Shown: piece after piece, positions 37,986 through 47,999 of the stretch
How the letters are laid out: every line of letters starts with the position of its first letter
Numbering within the stretch: the stretch's first letter is position 1
Assembly: GCA_022606425.2 (NCBI GenBank)
Contig: JAHDVF020001349.1
Location: 372,001-436,000, forward strand
Direction of reading: 5' to 3'
Origin: Lepidostoma basale
Taxonomy: Eukaryota > Arthropoda > Insecta > Trichoptera > Lepidostomatidae
DNA length: 64,000 nucleotides
The notes under the pieces: generated by a model
The model's database searches: none
Told to the model about the DNA's origin: nothing
What the model saw: only the letters and a program-made list of their open reading frames with translations
Position numbers and translations under genes: made by a program

Positions 37986-38425
37986 TCTAGGTGGGGAGAG
38001 CAGTCAATCTGCTGAACATGACCGCTTCGGAGATCGATGTCTTTCATATTCGTGAAAGTACGTTCAGAAGACAAATACTCTTGAATAATAATTAAATAAA
38101 ACGATGTTTTTTAACTACTTCCACTTTTGTCTTTATTTAGACAGCGACCGGTTTCGCCAGGCTCGCTGATGCCAGCGAGCCTGGCGAAACCGGTCGCTGT
38201 CTAAATAAAGACAAAAGTGGAAGTAGTTAAAAAACATCGTTTTATTTAATTATTATTTAAAATGAACTTCCATCAAGAGATTTCAGTAAAATCATTTGAT
38301 TATCTTAAATACTCTTGACTTTGGAGAGTATCTTGTATTCCTAATGACGAACCATCTCTCATGCGTTCCTGGTATTATATATTTATTATATTTTACCTGA
38401 TTTGATTTGATTGATTAATTGATTG
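37986..38425 (+). pseudogene. Jockey-A 3' end split by a P4 palindrome
   Basis: 37986-38072 encodes GRAVNLLNMTASEIDVFHIR, ESTFRRQ-like residues. The 3' UTR resumes at 38307 (AAATACTCTTGACTTTGG) and ends CCTGATTTGATTTGATTG. It shows that the P4 insertion is younger than the Jockey-A copy. Confidence 0.75.
38085..38306. mobile_element. P4 palindrome with perfect 85-bp arms and 12-bp TSD
   Basis: 38084-38168 is the exact reverse complement of 38173-38257 with loop ATGC. It is followed by a one-sided tail of about 49 bp (TTTAAAATGAACTTCCATC, GAGATTTCAGTAAAATC). The direct repeat AAATACTCTTGA flanks it (38073-38084 and 38307-38318). The arms carry GCCAG-CGAGC-CTGGC, GAAA, CCGGTC, GCTGTC. Inverted repeats plus a one-sided tail and TSD match the known anatomy of Penelope-like terminal repeats. 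Confidence 0.75.
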
Positions 38426-38429
38426 GTCA

Positions 38430-38900
38430 TGATAGTCGTGTATAAAATTAAAATAAATAAAATCAGGCCATTAGATAGCTTACTGTATATGTACGGGCGA
38501 CGTTTCGGCGATCATTACAGATGCCTTGTTCCTTGCGTAAATTTTATGGGTCGTTAGGGCGGGGATCTCGCCCTCCATCTAATTAGTGATCTGATTAAGC
38601 CGCCTACCGCGGAGTTGGCATGTTTAGGCGGAATTCCAACGCTCCCCGGGGAATCGATACCAGCCGGAGCAATATGACATTCTTCCATTTATCTTACTCT
38701 TTATTAAATTCTCTGACCGAGGCCTAAGACTGGCGCTGCGGGCGGACTATTACTGAACTAATAAACTATAAAGATTCATTCATCTTTAATCTCCTTAAAT
38801 TAATACCAGCTTTCAATAATACGCCTTAAATACTTCCCTAATTTATTGCTTATTTCATATAAATTCAGAAGTAAAATATTGAACACTGCATAATCCAAAT
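38430..38900. other. Possible P12 motif; otherwise unassigned
   Basis: In complement 38490-38540 reads AAGGCATCTGTAATGATCGC, CGAAACGTCGCCCG: hairpin GGC...GCC, GAAAC, GTC. 38545-38680 is GC-richer with short inverted words (CCGCCTA, TAGGCGG). Nothing else recognised. Confidence 0.3.
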
Positions 38901-38929
38901 AATTAATGTTTCAATTGAAATTTCTTGGT

Positions 38930-39070
38930 AAGTTCATTTTCAAAACAAAAAAAAAATTGATACAAAATTTCTTTATTATTATGTATTTAGTGTGCTTCCA
39001 ATTGTGTTTATGTTCGACCGGTTTCGGCAGCTTGCTGTCATCTTCTGGTACCTACATCAAAGTTGATTTG
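38930..39070 (-). mobile_element. P5 half-element
   Basis: TTTCTTTATTATTATGTATTTAG, CGACCGGTTTCGGCAGCTTG, CTGTCATCTTCTGGTACC. In complement the order is CCAGAAGAT, hairpin, GAAACCGGTC. The inverted partner arm is absent; LINE-A sequence follows. Confidence 0.55.
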
Positions 39071-39094
39071 GTTTATATAATAAATGATAGTGTT

Positions 39095-40165
39095 AGGCAG
39101 TGCACAATGGTGTTCTTCTACCGACCCTTATGTATCGAAGCGAAGCATGGAACTGGCAAAAGAAGGATAAAAGTAGAATAAATGCAGTAGAAATTAGATC
39201 TCTTAGACGAATGTGTGGATACTCTGTGTATGATAGAGTGTCGAATGAAAATATATGAAGTGAATGCGGTGGGAATGATGGTGTTATGAACAAAATAATG
39301 AAAGGATCATTAAGATGGTTTGGACATATGGAAAGAATGAATGATGAAAGAATGGTAACAAAATTATATGTTTACGATGTAAATGGAACCAGAAATAGAG
39401 GAAGACCAAGGAAAACGTGGCACGGTCAAATAAATCAAATATTGAATGTCGGCCATGAGAGGAGTCAGAGAAATCGACGCGCGTGCATGACACGATGTAT
39501 GAATGTTCAGGAAACAAACAAACAAACAAAACATCATCCGTTTCCCCGCAGGGGTAAGCAGAGAGAATGGACTGCCACACAACTTTATCCTGGCAAACCT
39601 CTCTAGATTCCTCCACATTCATACAACGAGTCATACACGCACGTCGATTCCTCCGACTTCTAACATGACCAACCTTTAAAATTTGATTAATTTGGTCATG
39701 CCATGTTTTCCTCGGTCTGCCTCGACTTCGTGCCCCATTTACATCATTAACGTATACTTTCTTAACCATTCTTTCTCCATCCATGCGTTCCATATTTTCG
39801 AACCAACGCAGCGATCCTTTCATAATTTTGTTTATAATACCTTCTTCCGCTCTACATTCCTTTCTTATATCAGCATTTGAGATTCTGTCGTACATCGTTC
39901 TACCACACATACGTCTTAGGGACCTCATCTCTACCGCATTTATTCTGCTCTCATCTTTCTTCTGCCAGTTCCATGCTTCGCTTCCATACATAAGGGTTGG
40001 GACCAGAACTCCATTGTGAACGGCCATTTTCGCTTTCATTGATAAATTCTTTTGATGTTGAGGATGTTGAGGAAGCGAGAAAAATATATCAGGAAAGAAA
40101 AGTGTGGCAGTCCATTCGTTCTGCCTACCTCTTCGGGGAGACGGCGTGATGGTTAGTTAGTTTAG
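39095..40165 (+). pseudogene. LINE-A fragment split by LINE-A2
   Basis: 39095-39517 covers AVHNGVLLPTLMY to MTRCMNVQ. It resumes at 40058 (GTTGAGGAAGCGAGAAAAAT) and ends in GGTTAGTTAGTTT. The A2 insertion at 39520-40050 lies between, with ATGTTSAGGA words at both junctions as the probable TSD. Confidence 0.7.
39520..40050 (-). pseudogene. LINE-A2, longest open copy
   Basis: The frame 40039-39284 (minus) starts MKAKMAVHNGVLVPTLMYGS, EAWNWQKKDESRINAVEMRS, then GRTMYDRISNADIRKECRAE, EGIINKIMKGSLRWFENMER, VYVNDVNGARSRGRPRKTWH and CQDKVVWQSILSAYPCGETD. It is intact through the C-terminus, 5' truncated, with tail (CAAA)n at 39520-39535. Its frame runs on into the interrupted LINE-A copy by chance. 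Confidence 0.75.
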
Positions 40166-40567
40166 TGTTAGGGGTTAAATATTTTTTTCCTGATTCTAAA
40201 TAATGTATTACTGTTATTAAGTTGTAGTTGAAATGATTCTACATAATGTAAATTTTTATGTTAATTTGTTTACTATATAATTAAAAACAATCACTAGGGT
40301 GCCTAATTCTTGGAATAATTCTATATAATGTGATTTTTGCATATTGCTGCATATTTTCCATATTGCATAAATGACTGAATAATCCACTTAATTATTAGGT
40401 GAATAACTTTGCTTCCGCCGTTTTGCAATAGATGGCAGTAGCGGTAAGTGGTAGTTGGAATAAATAGATCATAGATGTCATACAATAAGCTTAAGTATTT
40501 GTAAACATAACGCCATCGAAATAGTAGTCGATTTGTGTCTGCATCATAAAGTTATTCCCGATTAAAC

Positions 40568-40790
40568 ATGTCAGCTTACGAGCCAAATTCTCGTCATTTG
40601 CGGGAGGTTTTAATTTTATGCTTTAATATGAAGAAATCTGCGGCTGAGGCTCATCGAATACTCTCAAATACCTATGGTGAGGCCGCTATTAGTGAAAGAA
40701 CGTGCCGAGAGTGGTTTCAACGTTTCAAGAACGGTGATTTTAACGTCGAAGATCAGCATGGCGGTGCCTCGAATTTCGGAAAAAAACGGC
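40568..40790 (+). pseudogene. Mariner-like transposase N-terminal fragment
   Basis: MSAYEPNSRHLREVLILCFN, MKKSAAEAHRILSNTYGEAA, SERTCREWFQRFKNGDFNVE. This is the paired-type HTH start of a mauritiana/mellifera-like mariner (AAEAHR, CREWFQRFKNGDF). It is a different subfamily from the two large mariner copies. It breaks off after EDQHGGA and is followed by LINE sequence; no catalytic domain and no termini were found. Confidence 0.75.
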
Positions 40791-40824
40791 GGAAGCAAAG
40801 TTATACACCTAATATTAAATGGTA

Positions 40825-41480
40825 GTAGTATAAATGCCGTCATGAGATCACTGAGAAATGTGCGAGAAAACGATATATGATAGAATAACGAACGACGAAA
40901 TGAGGAAGAAATGTAAGGCAGATGATTGTATCATCAGTAAAATTAAAAAGGATCCCTGAAATGAAAATATGAAACGAATGGACGAGAGAAGAATGGTAAA
41001 AAAAAATTGTTCATTGTTTTGGCCGAAACACTATGATACCTTAACATTTTAAACTGTTAAATTAAATAACTTTGTTGTATTTATTTTATTTTACGCGACA
41101 TAGGAACAAATACACATAAAGGTTCGAAAAATCACGAAAATTTGACATTTGATATAGTAACACCTGATGATGTCAACATAGGTTGACGAAACAGCTGTCG
41201 CGTAAAATGAAATACAATTGTGATTCATAAAACAAGGTTATTTAATTTAACAGTTTTCAAAAAATGTATACAAGCAATGTGAGTGAAGAGAGAAGCCGTG
41301 AAAGACCAAGGAAAGCACGGCATGCCACATTCGAAGTCGGTTAAATCAACGAGCGCGCATGTTACGATGTATAAATGTGGAGAAAGCTAGAGAGGTATGT
41401 CAGGACTGAACGGTATGGCGGTCCATCATCTCTGCCTACCTCTCCAGAGTAAACGGCGTGATAGGTAGTTAGTTAGCTAG
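40825..41480 (+). pseudogene. LINE-A/A2-like fragment split by a P7 pair
   Basis: AVMRSLRNVRENDI, then YDRITNDEMRKKCKADDCII and MDERRMVKK in shifting frames to 41005. It continues at 41279 (GTGAGTGAAGAGAGAAGCCG) to ACGGCGTGATAGGTAGTTAG. Highly diverged. Confidence 0.5.
41030..41272. mobile_element. P7 inverted pair with canonical hammerhead-like core
   Basis: The arms AACTGTTAAATTAAATAAC and its complement (41244-41262), and ATTTTACGCGACA and TGTCGCGTAAAAT, enclose one motif at 41160-41203: ACAC, CTGATGA, T, GTCAAC, ATAG, GTTGAC, GAAA, the palindrome ACAGCTGT, C, GCGT. The seven-base core, GAAA and TC all equal the hammerhead consensus. The single T after the core is extra, and stem I has one A-C mismatch. 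Confidence 0.6.
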
Positions 41481-41574
41481 TTAGTTTTATTAAATATTTA
41501 ATGTCGGCTACGTTAATACGTTGTTACTTATAAAACATAATTATTAGTACTAATTACAATTAGCCAGGTTAATT

Positions 41575-41725
41575 TTTAAATTAAAATTATTGTATCGAAT
41601 TTTAAATGCGTTTTTTTATATGAGTCTTTCTTTGTTTAGTTTTTATTATATATTTACACCTGAAGATTGAGGTATCCTCCGAAACATGTCGTGTTTTTTT
41701 AAATATTTTGTGGATTATAAACAAA
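41575..41725 (+). mobile_element. P9 element
   Basis: Motif 41656-41694: ACAC, CTGAAGA, TT, GAGG-TAT-CCTC, C, GAAA, CATG, TC, GTGT. ACAC pairs with GTGT, and the core fits CTGANGA. Body GTATCGAATTTTAAATGCG and TCTTTCTTTGTTTAG match 1390-1435. Confidence 0.55.
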
Positions 41726-41743
41726 GTTATTTTCATGATTTAA

Positions 41744-42090
41744 TTGTATCTCAATAGAGACGAAGATGCAAATCGGAAACTGAATATGGTTGATCAAGGT
41801 GTTTACAGGACTTATGACCTGTCATTGGTTGGGTTAAGCGCACGCTTTATGTAATTACAACATTCCCCATTCAACCTTTGTTATGACCATGTCTGACAAA
41901 TTTTGGAAGTTGCATATGTGTTAAAGTCCTACACCAGATTTCACATGTCAGTTTCAATGCGCCATCTATGAAGATTTTGATTACATATGTTAATCTTTTA
42001 AGATTACTCTATATTATTATATAATCTACATACTAACGCCATTAAAAGCCGCCTGGAGATGTCACTCCCATCTATATGCCAAACATTAGA
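41744..42090 (+). mobile_element. M1, left arm only
   Basis: TTAA (41740-41743) then TTGTATCTCAATAGAGACG through CAACATTCCCCATTCAACC. The right arm is absent; the copy fades after GCGCCATCTATGAAG. Confidence 0.6.
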
Positions 42091-42824
42091 CCAGATATGA
42101 TTACAATAAGTTAATACAAAGTAACAAAGTTATTTTCAATTTCCTAAGTGTTAACATAAAAATCAATGACATTTATTTATTTTGTTTATCCAAATGTGTC
42201 TGTTTTGTGTATGCATTTCAAAAAAATAACAATAATAATTTAAAGAAGCATTGCAACGCATGTCGGGCATTAGCTAGTGTGATATGAAACAACATCTCCT
42301 TTTTATTATATTGCTATGACACGATGTTGGCGATCTCTGTGGCAAATGCTTTCTTATACAGTAATTTCCTGTTCCCTTCTCCATGGATTTTCTGTGGGAT
42401 TTACCTTCCCTAGGCTGGTGGGTCTCGATTTTATGACAAAAGCATGAAAAATTACCATAAATTTGTTATGCGTTTTCCGGTTATTTTTATCGTGAAATTA
42501 AGTGTCAAATATGAAAAGGAAACCTTTGCGAACATTCGGAGATAATCGCAAAAACTGTCTGAAGGTCGAGTCATAATCAATACGGTGACGGGGGATTTTG
42601 CCAACTTTGCAACTAATAGGCTCTTTCAACAGTTCGTTGCTTGAAAAATAATTGAATAAATACACAAACTATCCAGTCGCATTGGAATCACCGCAGAAGT
42701 GCATTTCATGTTGGCAATTCTCTTCTCGACTTGTTTGCTATCCATAAATAGCTAAAGACATAAAGTAAGTGTGATATTTAATAAATATTAGTTCTCTCGC
42801 TATCATCTCTCCTTGTACGTTTTA
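42090..42824. other. Mostly unassigned
   Basis: 42310-42420 may be a LINE-E scrap (CGATGTTGGCGATCTCTGTG). 42570-42640 has a short frame with VTGDFANFATNRLFQQFVA then a stop, without good splice sites. Otherwise AT-rich. Confidence 0.3.
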
Positions 42825-42970
42825 ATTCCAAGGATTGGTTTGCAGTAAAGTGTCACATTTTTTGCTGGTTCCTGGGATTATACTTGGGCCTTTAATGTGG
42901 CAGTTTTCCATTTCTTTCCACTTTTTTTGATACAACAGGTTATTTGAACACAATTACTGTATACAATTTT
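42825..42970 (-). mobile_element. SINE-1 3' module
   Basis: AATTCCAAGGATTGGTTTGC, TTTTTTGCTGGTTCCTGGG, CCTTTAATGTGGCAGTTTTCC and TTATTTGAACACAATTACTG form the complement of the long-form 3' half. It stops where a P3 element begins. Confidence 0.55.
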
Positions 42971-43500
42971 CAGCTTTTGAATAACTTTTTGGAAAAATTG
43001 TATTATCACAACACTTTTTTTACACTTTTTACAAACATGTTTCGGGACACAAACTTCCCTTCTTCAGTGTATGAATTTTACCGGGTTAATTGAAAGACAT
43101 TTATTACTTATATACTAAATGACGAGTGAAAAAATTAAATTTAGCGGCAGGGTAAATTGTTATTTAGGTGGAATTATGAGACACGAAATTTAAAAATCCA
43201 TTAAAAACAACACTGATATTATAAACAATCAACTAAACTTTAGCTCTAGTCCCATAATTGATTTATTTCCCCTGTCTCATAATTACAACTAAACAACAAT
43301 TTACCCTGCCGCTAAATTCAATTCCCCCCCTCCACTTTTTCACTCGTCATTTAGTATATAAGTAATATTTCTAGTTCATTTAACTGTTAAAATTCATACA
43401 CAGAAGAAGGGAAGTTTGTGCCTGAAACATGTTTGTAAAAAGTGGAAAAAAGTGTGATAATACAATGTTTCCAAAAAGTTATTCAAATATGAATCCACAA
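42971..43500. mobile_element. P3 inverted pair, about 530 bp
   Basis: Left motif (minus, 43070-43029): TACA, CTGAAGA, A, GGGA...TCCC, GAAA, CATG, TT, TGTA, with TACA-TGTA pairing. The right arm at 43397-43440 is the same with CAGAAGA. The interior arms (ACTTATATACTAAATGACG, GCGGCAGGGTAAATTG) are also inverted, so nearly the whole unit is a foldback with a short centre near 43228. Confidence 0.65.
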
Positions 43501-43529
43501 AACAACACGAATATAGAAGACATTTTTAG

Positions 43530-43665
43530 CTGTTGATTCTCTTAACATTTGATTGCTACTTTATCGCCATTTTTATTGTCATGTGAATTTTACCAGACCA
43601 ATGACAGTATGAGATTTTTGCACACTGTCATCATCGGGTAGAGACCGAAAATGACCATAAGTGAG
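43530..43665 (-). mobile_element. SINE-1 fragment
   Basis: GTTGATTCTCTTAACATTTG, TTATCGCCATTTTTATTGTC, GTGAATTTTACCAGACCAAT and GACAGTATGAG: complement of the SINE body. The tRNA-like head is replaced by LINE-D sequence. Confidence 0.5.
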
Positions 43666-44005
43666 ACAACAGATACATCGCGAACTAAAAAATTTCTCAA
43701 AACCTCAGAGATAAATCTCTTCGCGCCATTCCAGGGAAAACAATTAGAGGTAGAGTGGGAAATTAGAAAAATCTGTAATACTGAAGATATCGCGGAATGG
43801 TGCAGAACGAGGAGAGGATTCTGCCGAGACCATGCAAATCGTATGGACTATCACAGAATCGCATACATTGTTGCAAATGGGATACCCATAGGCCAACGTC
43901 TACCTGACAGGCCACCCAAGACACGGATAGATATCTGGTCTTTGGCATCGCGAGAGGAAGCAAATCCCAAGACAACAGATCACCAGATCTAATTGAAGAA
44001 GAAGA
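43640..44005 (+). pseudogene. LINE-D-related C-terminus
   Basis: TSRTKKFLKTSEINLFAPFQ, GKQLEVEWEIRKICNTEDIA, EWCRTRRGFCRDHANRMD and RLPDRPPKTRIDIW before the stop and GAAGAAGAAG tail. The order (KTSE-LR-like, W-R-RR, DH-x-x-RM, PDRPPK-R) parallels LINE-D at 17246-17825, but diverged. Confidence 0.55.
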
Positions 44006-44044
44006 AGCTTATTCACAAAACACCGGCTTGTGATAAAAAAAAAG

Positions 44045-44212
44045 ACCAACATCCTCCAGCACGGCCGAGATTTCGAAATATCCCTTGATTAATCTTAAGA
44101 AATTGGCTATGAGATGCACATCTCTTCGAAGCTGAAAGGAGTGCGTCCCCAGAATTACCAAAAGAAATGCCTTGGGATAGAGCTACGGATAACTACCATG
44201 CTCCCTCATTTA
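44045..44212 (-). pseudogene. Jockey-A fragment
   Basis: Complement of GREYGSYP-like, AFLLVILGTHSFQLRRDVHL, IANFLRLIKGYFEISAVLED and VGLF. It joins a Jockey-B copy at 44213. Confidence 0.6.
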
Positions 44213-44214
44213 TT

Positions 44215-44640
44215 TTATTTTATTTTTATTTCATTTATCAGAAGCATAAAAAAAATCATTTAGATTAAGAATTAGAAATAATCATAACATTGATATTGCA
44301 TCCCTGGCAACTCACACTATCACGATATATGTCGACCTCCGAGGCGCTCCCACAGGCATAACCATTGGCAGGTTGGTTCTACAGCGCGGTAAATAAAACA
44401 ATCTGTGCTGTCTCTGACGAAGGTAATTATCAGGGACAAATAGACCTACATCACTCAGGACATCCGAGTTTTGTATATGGCGGCTAATCAGCTGAAAGAA
44501 GTGAACTCCCAAGTGGATATTCCTCCTTCTCTCCAATGATTGGTAGCTTAGCATACCTTGCAATAATTAGTCGGAAAGAGCCACGGGTAATAACCGCGCT
44601 CCCTGAGGTAAAGAAAGCGCTCATGTAGAGATCAGAAGTG
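44215..44640 (-). pseudogene. Jockey-B fragment
   Basis: The frame 44563-44312 gives MLSYQSLERRRNIHLGVHFF, QLISRHIQNSDVLSDVGLFV, PDNYLRQRQHRLFYLPRCRT and NLPMVMPVG, matching 21147-21515. 3' tail ATTTTATTTTTATTTC in complement. Confidence 0.65.
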
Positions 44641-44714
44641 ATTGCCAACGTCGAGAAGACCTGATATGGCACACGAAGAAGAATAAGAAAAGTACAATCT
44701 AAAGCCATTATCCC

Positions 44715-45245
44715 CACCACAGAAAATCTTCTTTGCTAGCCTTCTTCTCTCCACTGCTGGACATAGGCCTCTTTCAATTTCCTCCGCTCGTCTCTATGCT
44801 GCCCCCTTTGTATCCAAGATTTTCCAACCCTTTTGACAATATCATCGGTCCATCTCATCGGTGGCCTTCCGACACTTCACCTATTTGCCCATGGTCTCCA
44901 ACTGAGTATCCTGGGTGCCCATCTGTTGCCACCCTGTCAAGCCAAGTGTCCAGCCCATTGCCATTTCAATTTTACCACCCGGCTCAATGACGTCAGCAAC
45001 CCTGGTGCGGCGTCTGATTTCTTCATTCCTTATGCGGTCACGCAAGCTCACACCAAGTATCTGTCTTTCCATGGACCTCTGTGTACACTTGAGCTTGTGG
45101 ACACTTTTTGCTGTAAAAGTTGTCGTCTCTAGTCCGTATGTCATCATGGGCAGTATACACATGTCGTAGACCTTTCTTTTGAGACAAACCGGTATTTCAT
45201 CATTTTCAAAGACATGTCTCAGTTTACCAAAGGCGGCCCAACCCA
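44715..45245 (-). pseudogene. RTE-1 C-terminal fragment
   Basis: From 45245: complement of LSHVFENDEIPVCLKRKVY, DMCILPMMTYGLETTTFTAK, SVHKLKCTQRSMERQILGVS, LRDRIRNEEIRRRTRVADVI, then frameshifts to GLTGWQQMGTQ, RPPMRWTDDIVKRVGKSW and the stop, with GAAGAAGG-type end. This is a standard RTE/BovB-like C-terminus. Confidence 0.8.
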
Positions 45246-45247
45246 GT

Positions 45248-45925
45248 TCAACTCTTCGAGGACTTGGACTTGGACTTGGATCTTCTGGCTTACAGAGGTT
45301 CAGCTCATGTGGCTATTCCTCTTACGTCTGAAGGGAACATTGTTGGAAGGTGATTTGGTGGGTTGTTAGTTTATGAGGGGGCATAATTTGTGTGGCCCGG
45401 AGTGTTCCTCTGAAAGAGGATCGATTTTGGGCGCTTGTGGCGGCTGGAGGTGTTTGGGTCGTAATTTGAGAGGTCTTTTATTGTGGGGTTAGGATATGAA
45501 GGGAGTCCTTTATAAAAACGTTCGTCAAGTTTCAGAATGAATTCATCTATCATCGGGATTCCCGATTCTAGGTGCAGTTGTGTGATCCTGGTCCATGAAG
45601 GCGCACCAAGCGATAAACGGATAGCCTTATTTTGCAGGACTGTGACTCGAAGCTGCATAGCCCCAGATTGGGGCTGCATAAGTGAAGATCGGCCTTATGA
45701 CCGTTTTGTATATCAGGAGTTTATTGTCGGTGCTTAGTTTACTGTTTCTAGCTAACATTAGGTAGAGGGCTGAGATTGCTCTTGACGCGGCTTTGACTTT
45801 ATTTGTAATGTGTGGCTTCCATGTCAGCTTAGAATCCAAGGTAACCCCAAGGTATTTGATTGTTTTGGTCCAAGGAACGTCTTGGCCGAACATTTTTATG
45901 TTGGGAATGTTTTAGCTCTGCCGTT
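45248..45925 (-). pseudogene. Jockey-C RT thumb and C-terminus
   Basis: The frame 45893-45627 gives VPWTKTIKYLGVTLDSKLTW, KPHITNKVKAASRAISALY and YKTVIRPIFTYAAPIWGYAA. After a frameshift, 45679-45371 gives LRVTVLQNKAIRLSLGAPSW and LHLESGIPMIDEFILKLDER. These are hallmark insect Jockey residues (KYLGVTLD, W-PHI, RP-x-x-TYA-P-WG). The 3' tail is repeated CTTGGA units (45262-45280). Confidence 0.8.
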
Positions 45926-45929
45926 TGAT

Positions 45930-46310
45930 TCGATTTTCCACAGAAAATGGTACAGTTTAAATCTTGTTTCGAATTCTTGATATGCTGTTTACTAAGTACT
46001 CCCTAGAAGAATAAATCCACGTTAAAAGACTAATACATTTGACGGATGGCCAAGTTCCAGAAGCAAAAAGCGCGAGTTGTTGACTCCCGGCGCCGCCAAA
46101 GCCAATGAATAGTGTTGACCGTGAAACTAGCGATGTGGCAGTCCCGACCTAGGGCAAGCAGAGTCGACGGATCAACACCGCACCGTTGACAAACAACGGA
46201 CGCGCGCCGTTTTTTTGACGGATTCCTACCAAAGTACCAAGACGGATCGGGTTCGCCACGCCAAGCGGCTCGTGAGCAGCATTTCTAAATAACTATTTTA
46301 ATTTTTTGTT
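45930..46310. other. GC-richer block, unassigned
   Basis: 46040-46290 is CpG-bearing (GACTCCCGGCGCCGCC, ACGGACGCGCGCCG, CGCCACGCCAAGCGGC) with no clear frame or repeat copy here. Possible host regulatory DNA or the 5' region of an unseen element. Confidence 0.3.
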
Positions 46311-46383
46311 TTTTTTAATGTATACAAATACTTGTAGACAAATACTGGATTTTACCCATTACGGGTTAATCATTAAAGATTAA

Positions 46384-46837
46384 TTGTATCTCAATAGAGA
46401 CGAAGATGTAAATTATTTGGAAACAGAATATGGTGGTCGAGCCGTTTACATGACTTATGATCTGTCATTGGTTGGGTTAAGCGATCTCTTTATGTAATAC
46501 AACATTCCCCATTCCGCCCTTCTTACGACCACCACGTCTGACAACTATTTTTGGAAGATGTTTATATGCTACTATGTTGAGAAACACTTCACATATTTTA
46601 GTTCAATCTAAACTAGCGCCATCTATTAAGATTAGGTGTAAGAATTAAGTAGAAAATCTTTATTAATGCAATGTGGACAACTCAATTATCACACATTAAG
46701 AAGGGCGGAATGGGGAATGTTGTATTACATAAAGCGATCGCTTAACCCAACCAATGACAGGTCATAAGTCCTGTAAACGCCTCGACCACCAAATTCTGTT
46801 TCCAAATAATTTACATATTCGTCTCTATTGAGATACA
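46384..46837. mobile_element. M1 element
   Basis: TTAA (46380-46383 and 46838-46841) flank TTGTATCTCAATAGAGACG and the complementary right end. The arms are conserved through CCCAACCAATGACAGGTCAT. The upstream 60 bp (GTATACAAATACTTGTAGAC) is shared with 15810-15880, implying a larger repeat around the element. Confidence 0.65.
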
Positions 46838-47029
46838 TTAATCTTTATTTTAATTTTCACAAACTATTTAAAAATATCTTCTATGTTCGCCATACTTTGT
46901 GTTGTAGATGTTTTATAAACAGGGTTATTGGTTATTGAATACATTATTCTAGGAGGTTGTAGGTGAGGTTATATCCGATGAATTATGTCCTATAAGGCAT
47001 TATGCAAAAGTGAACAATTTTTTAGATAT

Positions 47030-47190
47030 AATGAATTTAAGTTTGTTTTTTTCATTTATTTTGTTTCGTCAACCTGTTGTGACATCATCGGGGGTTACAA
47101 TAATATATCGGAACAGCTGTCGCGTAAAATAAAAGTACAATGGTGATACATAAAACAACATTTTTTAATTTAACAGTTAATAATGTTAAA
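47030..47190. mobile_element. P7 element, both motifs decayed
   Basis: Left (minus): CCGATGATGTCACAACAGG, TTGACGAAAC. Right (plus): GGAACAGCTGTCGCGTAAAA and AATTTAACAGTTAATA. Stem II GTCA-TGAC survives. Confidence 0.5.
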
Positions 47191-47334
47191 ATCTCATAGT
47201 GGGTCAAAGTAATGGTCTGTTGAAAATAACGTGCATAGACTTTGTTTATTCCAAAAAGTTATTATTATACTGATCGGCTTCGGCTTCTTCGCTGTACTGG
47301 TTACTTAATTTATCTTAGAAAAATCTTTATAGTT

Positions 47335-47800
47335 TGTTGAACAATGCTGTTAAACTCCATATTGAATAATTAAAACAAATGAAAACGTCGGCTTTCTAGA
47401 ATTTTTACTATAACCAATGGTAATGACATGTTTCGACCTTTTTATGGCATTAGATAACATGATATCTGACCGAGGAAAACATGGCATGACCACATTACTC
47501 AAATATTAAAGGTTGGTCATGTTAGAAGTCGGAAGAATCGACGTGCGTGTATGACTCGTTATATGAATGTGGAGGAAGCTATAGAGATGTGTCAGGATAG
47601 AGTAGCGAGGCGGTACATTCTCTGCGGCAAAACGGCGTGATGGTTTGTTGTTGATGTTGATATTTGATAATGCCTTAGAAAGGCGAAACATGTCATTTCC
47701 ATTAATTATTAAACTTAAAAAAACAGACATTTTCATTCGTACTATTTAAGAAAAATTTATTTGAATGACATGTTTTGCCTGTCTAAAGCATCAAATGTTT
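47335..47800. mobile_element. P1 elements split by LINE-A2
   Basis: The outer arm and motif (47335-47460, minus) and an opposed arm (TTTGATAATGCC, AAGGCGAAACATGTC, 47665-47692) flank an A2 insertion. A further minus arm follows (GAATGACATGTTTTGCC, 47764-47780). Confidence 0.55.
47462..47652 (+). pseudogene. LINE-A2 3' fragment
   Basis: ACCGAGGAAAACATGGCATG, complement-free sense copy with RRNRRACMTRYMNVEEA-like residues, ending CAAAACGGCGTGATGGTTTG, TTGTTG. Confidence 0.6.
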
Positions 47801-47999
47801 GATGGACATTATCAAACATTTGATAATGCTGAGAAACTGATCAGTCACTTTATTTGATTGATGATTTCTTAAACTAATACTACTGTTATCATGGTGATCG
47901 TCAATGTAACGAAAAATAAGTCCACGAGAAACTATTTTCAGAAATAAAAAAAAATGCTATGATTCATAATCGAAAATAATAGGTTTTCAAACTGTATAT

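Noticed and set aside
38084..38257. Transcription terminator hairpin
   Set aside because: The perfect palindrome is part of a repeated element with a TSD, not at the end of a gene.
45248..45925. Host protein-coding gene
   Set aside because: The residues are diagnostic of a Jockey RT thumb and the 3' end has CTTGGA tail repeats, so it is a LINE.
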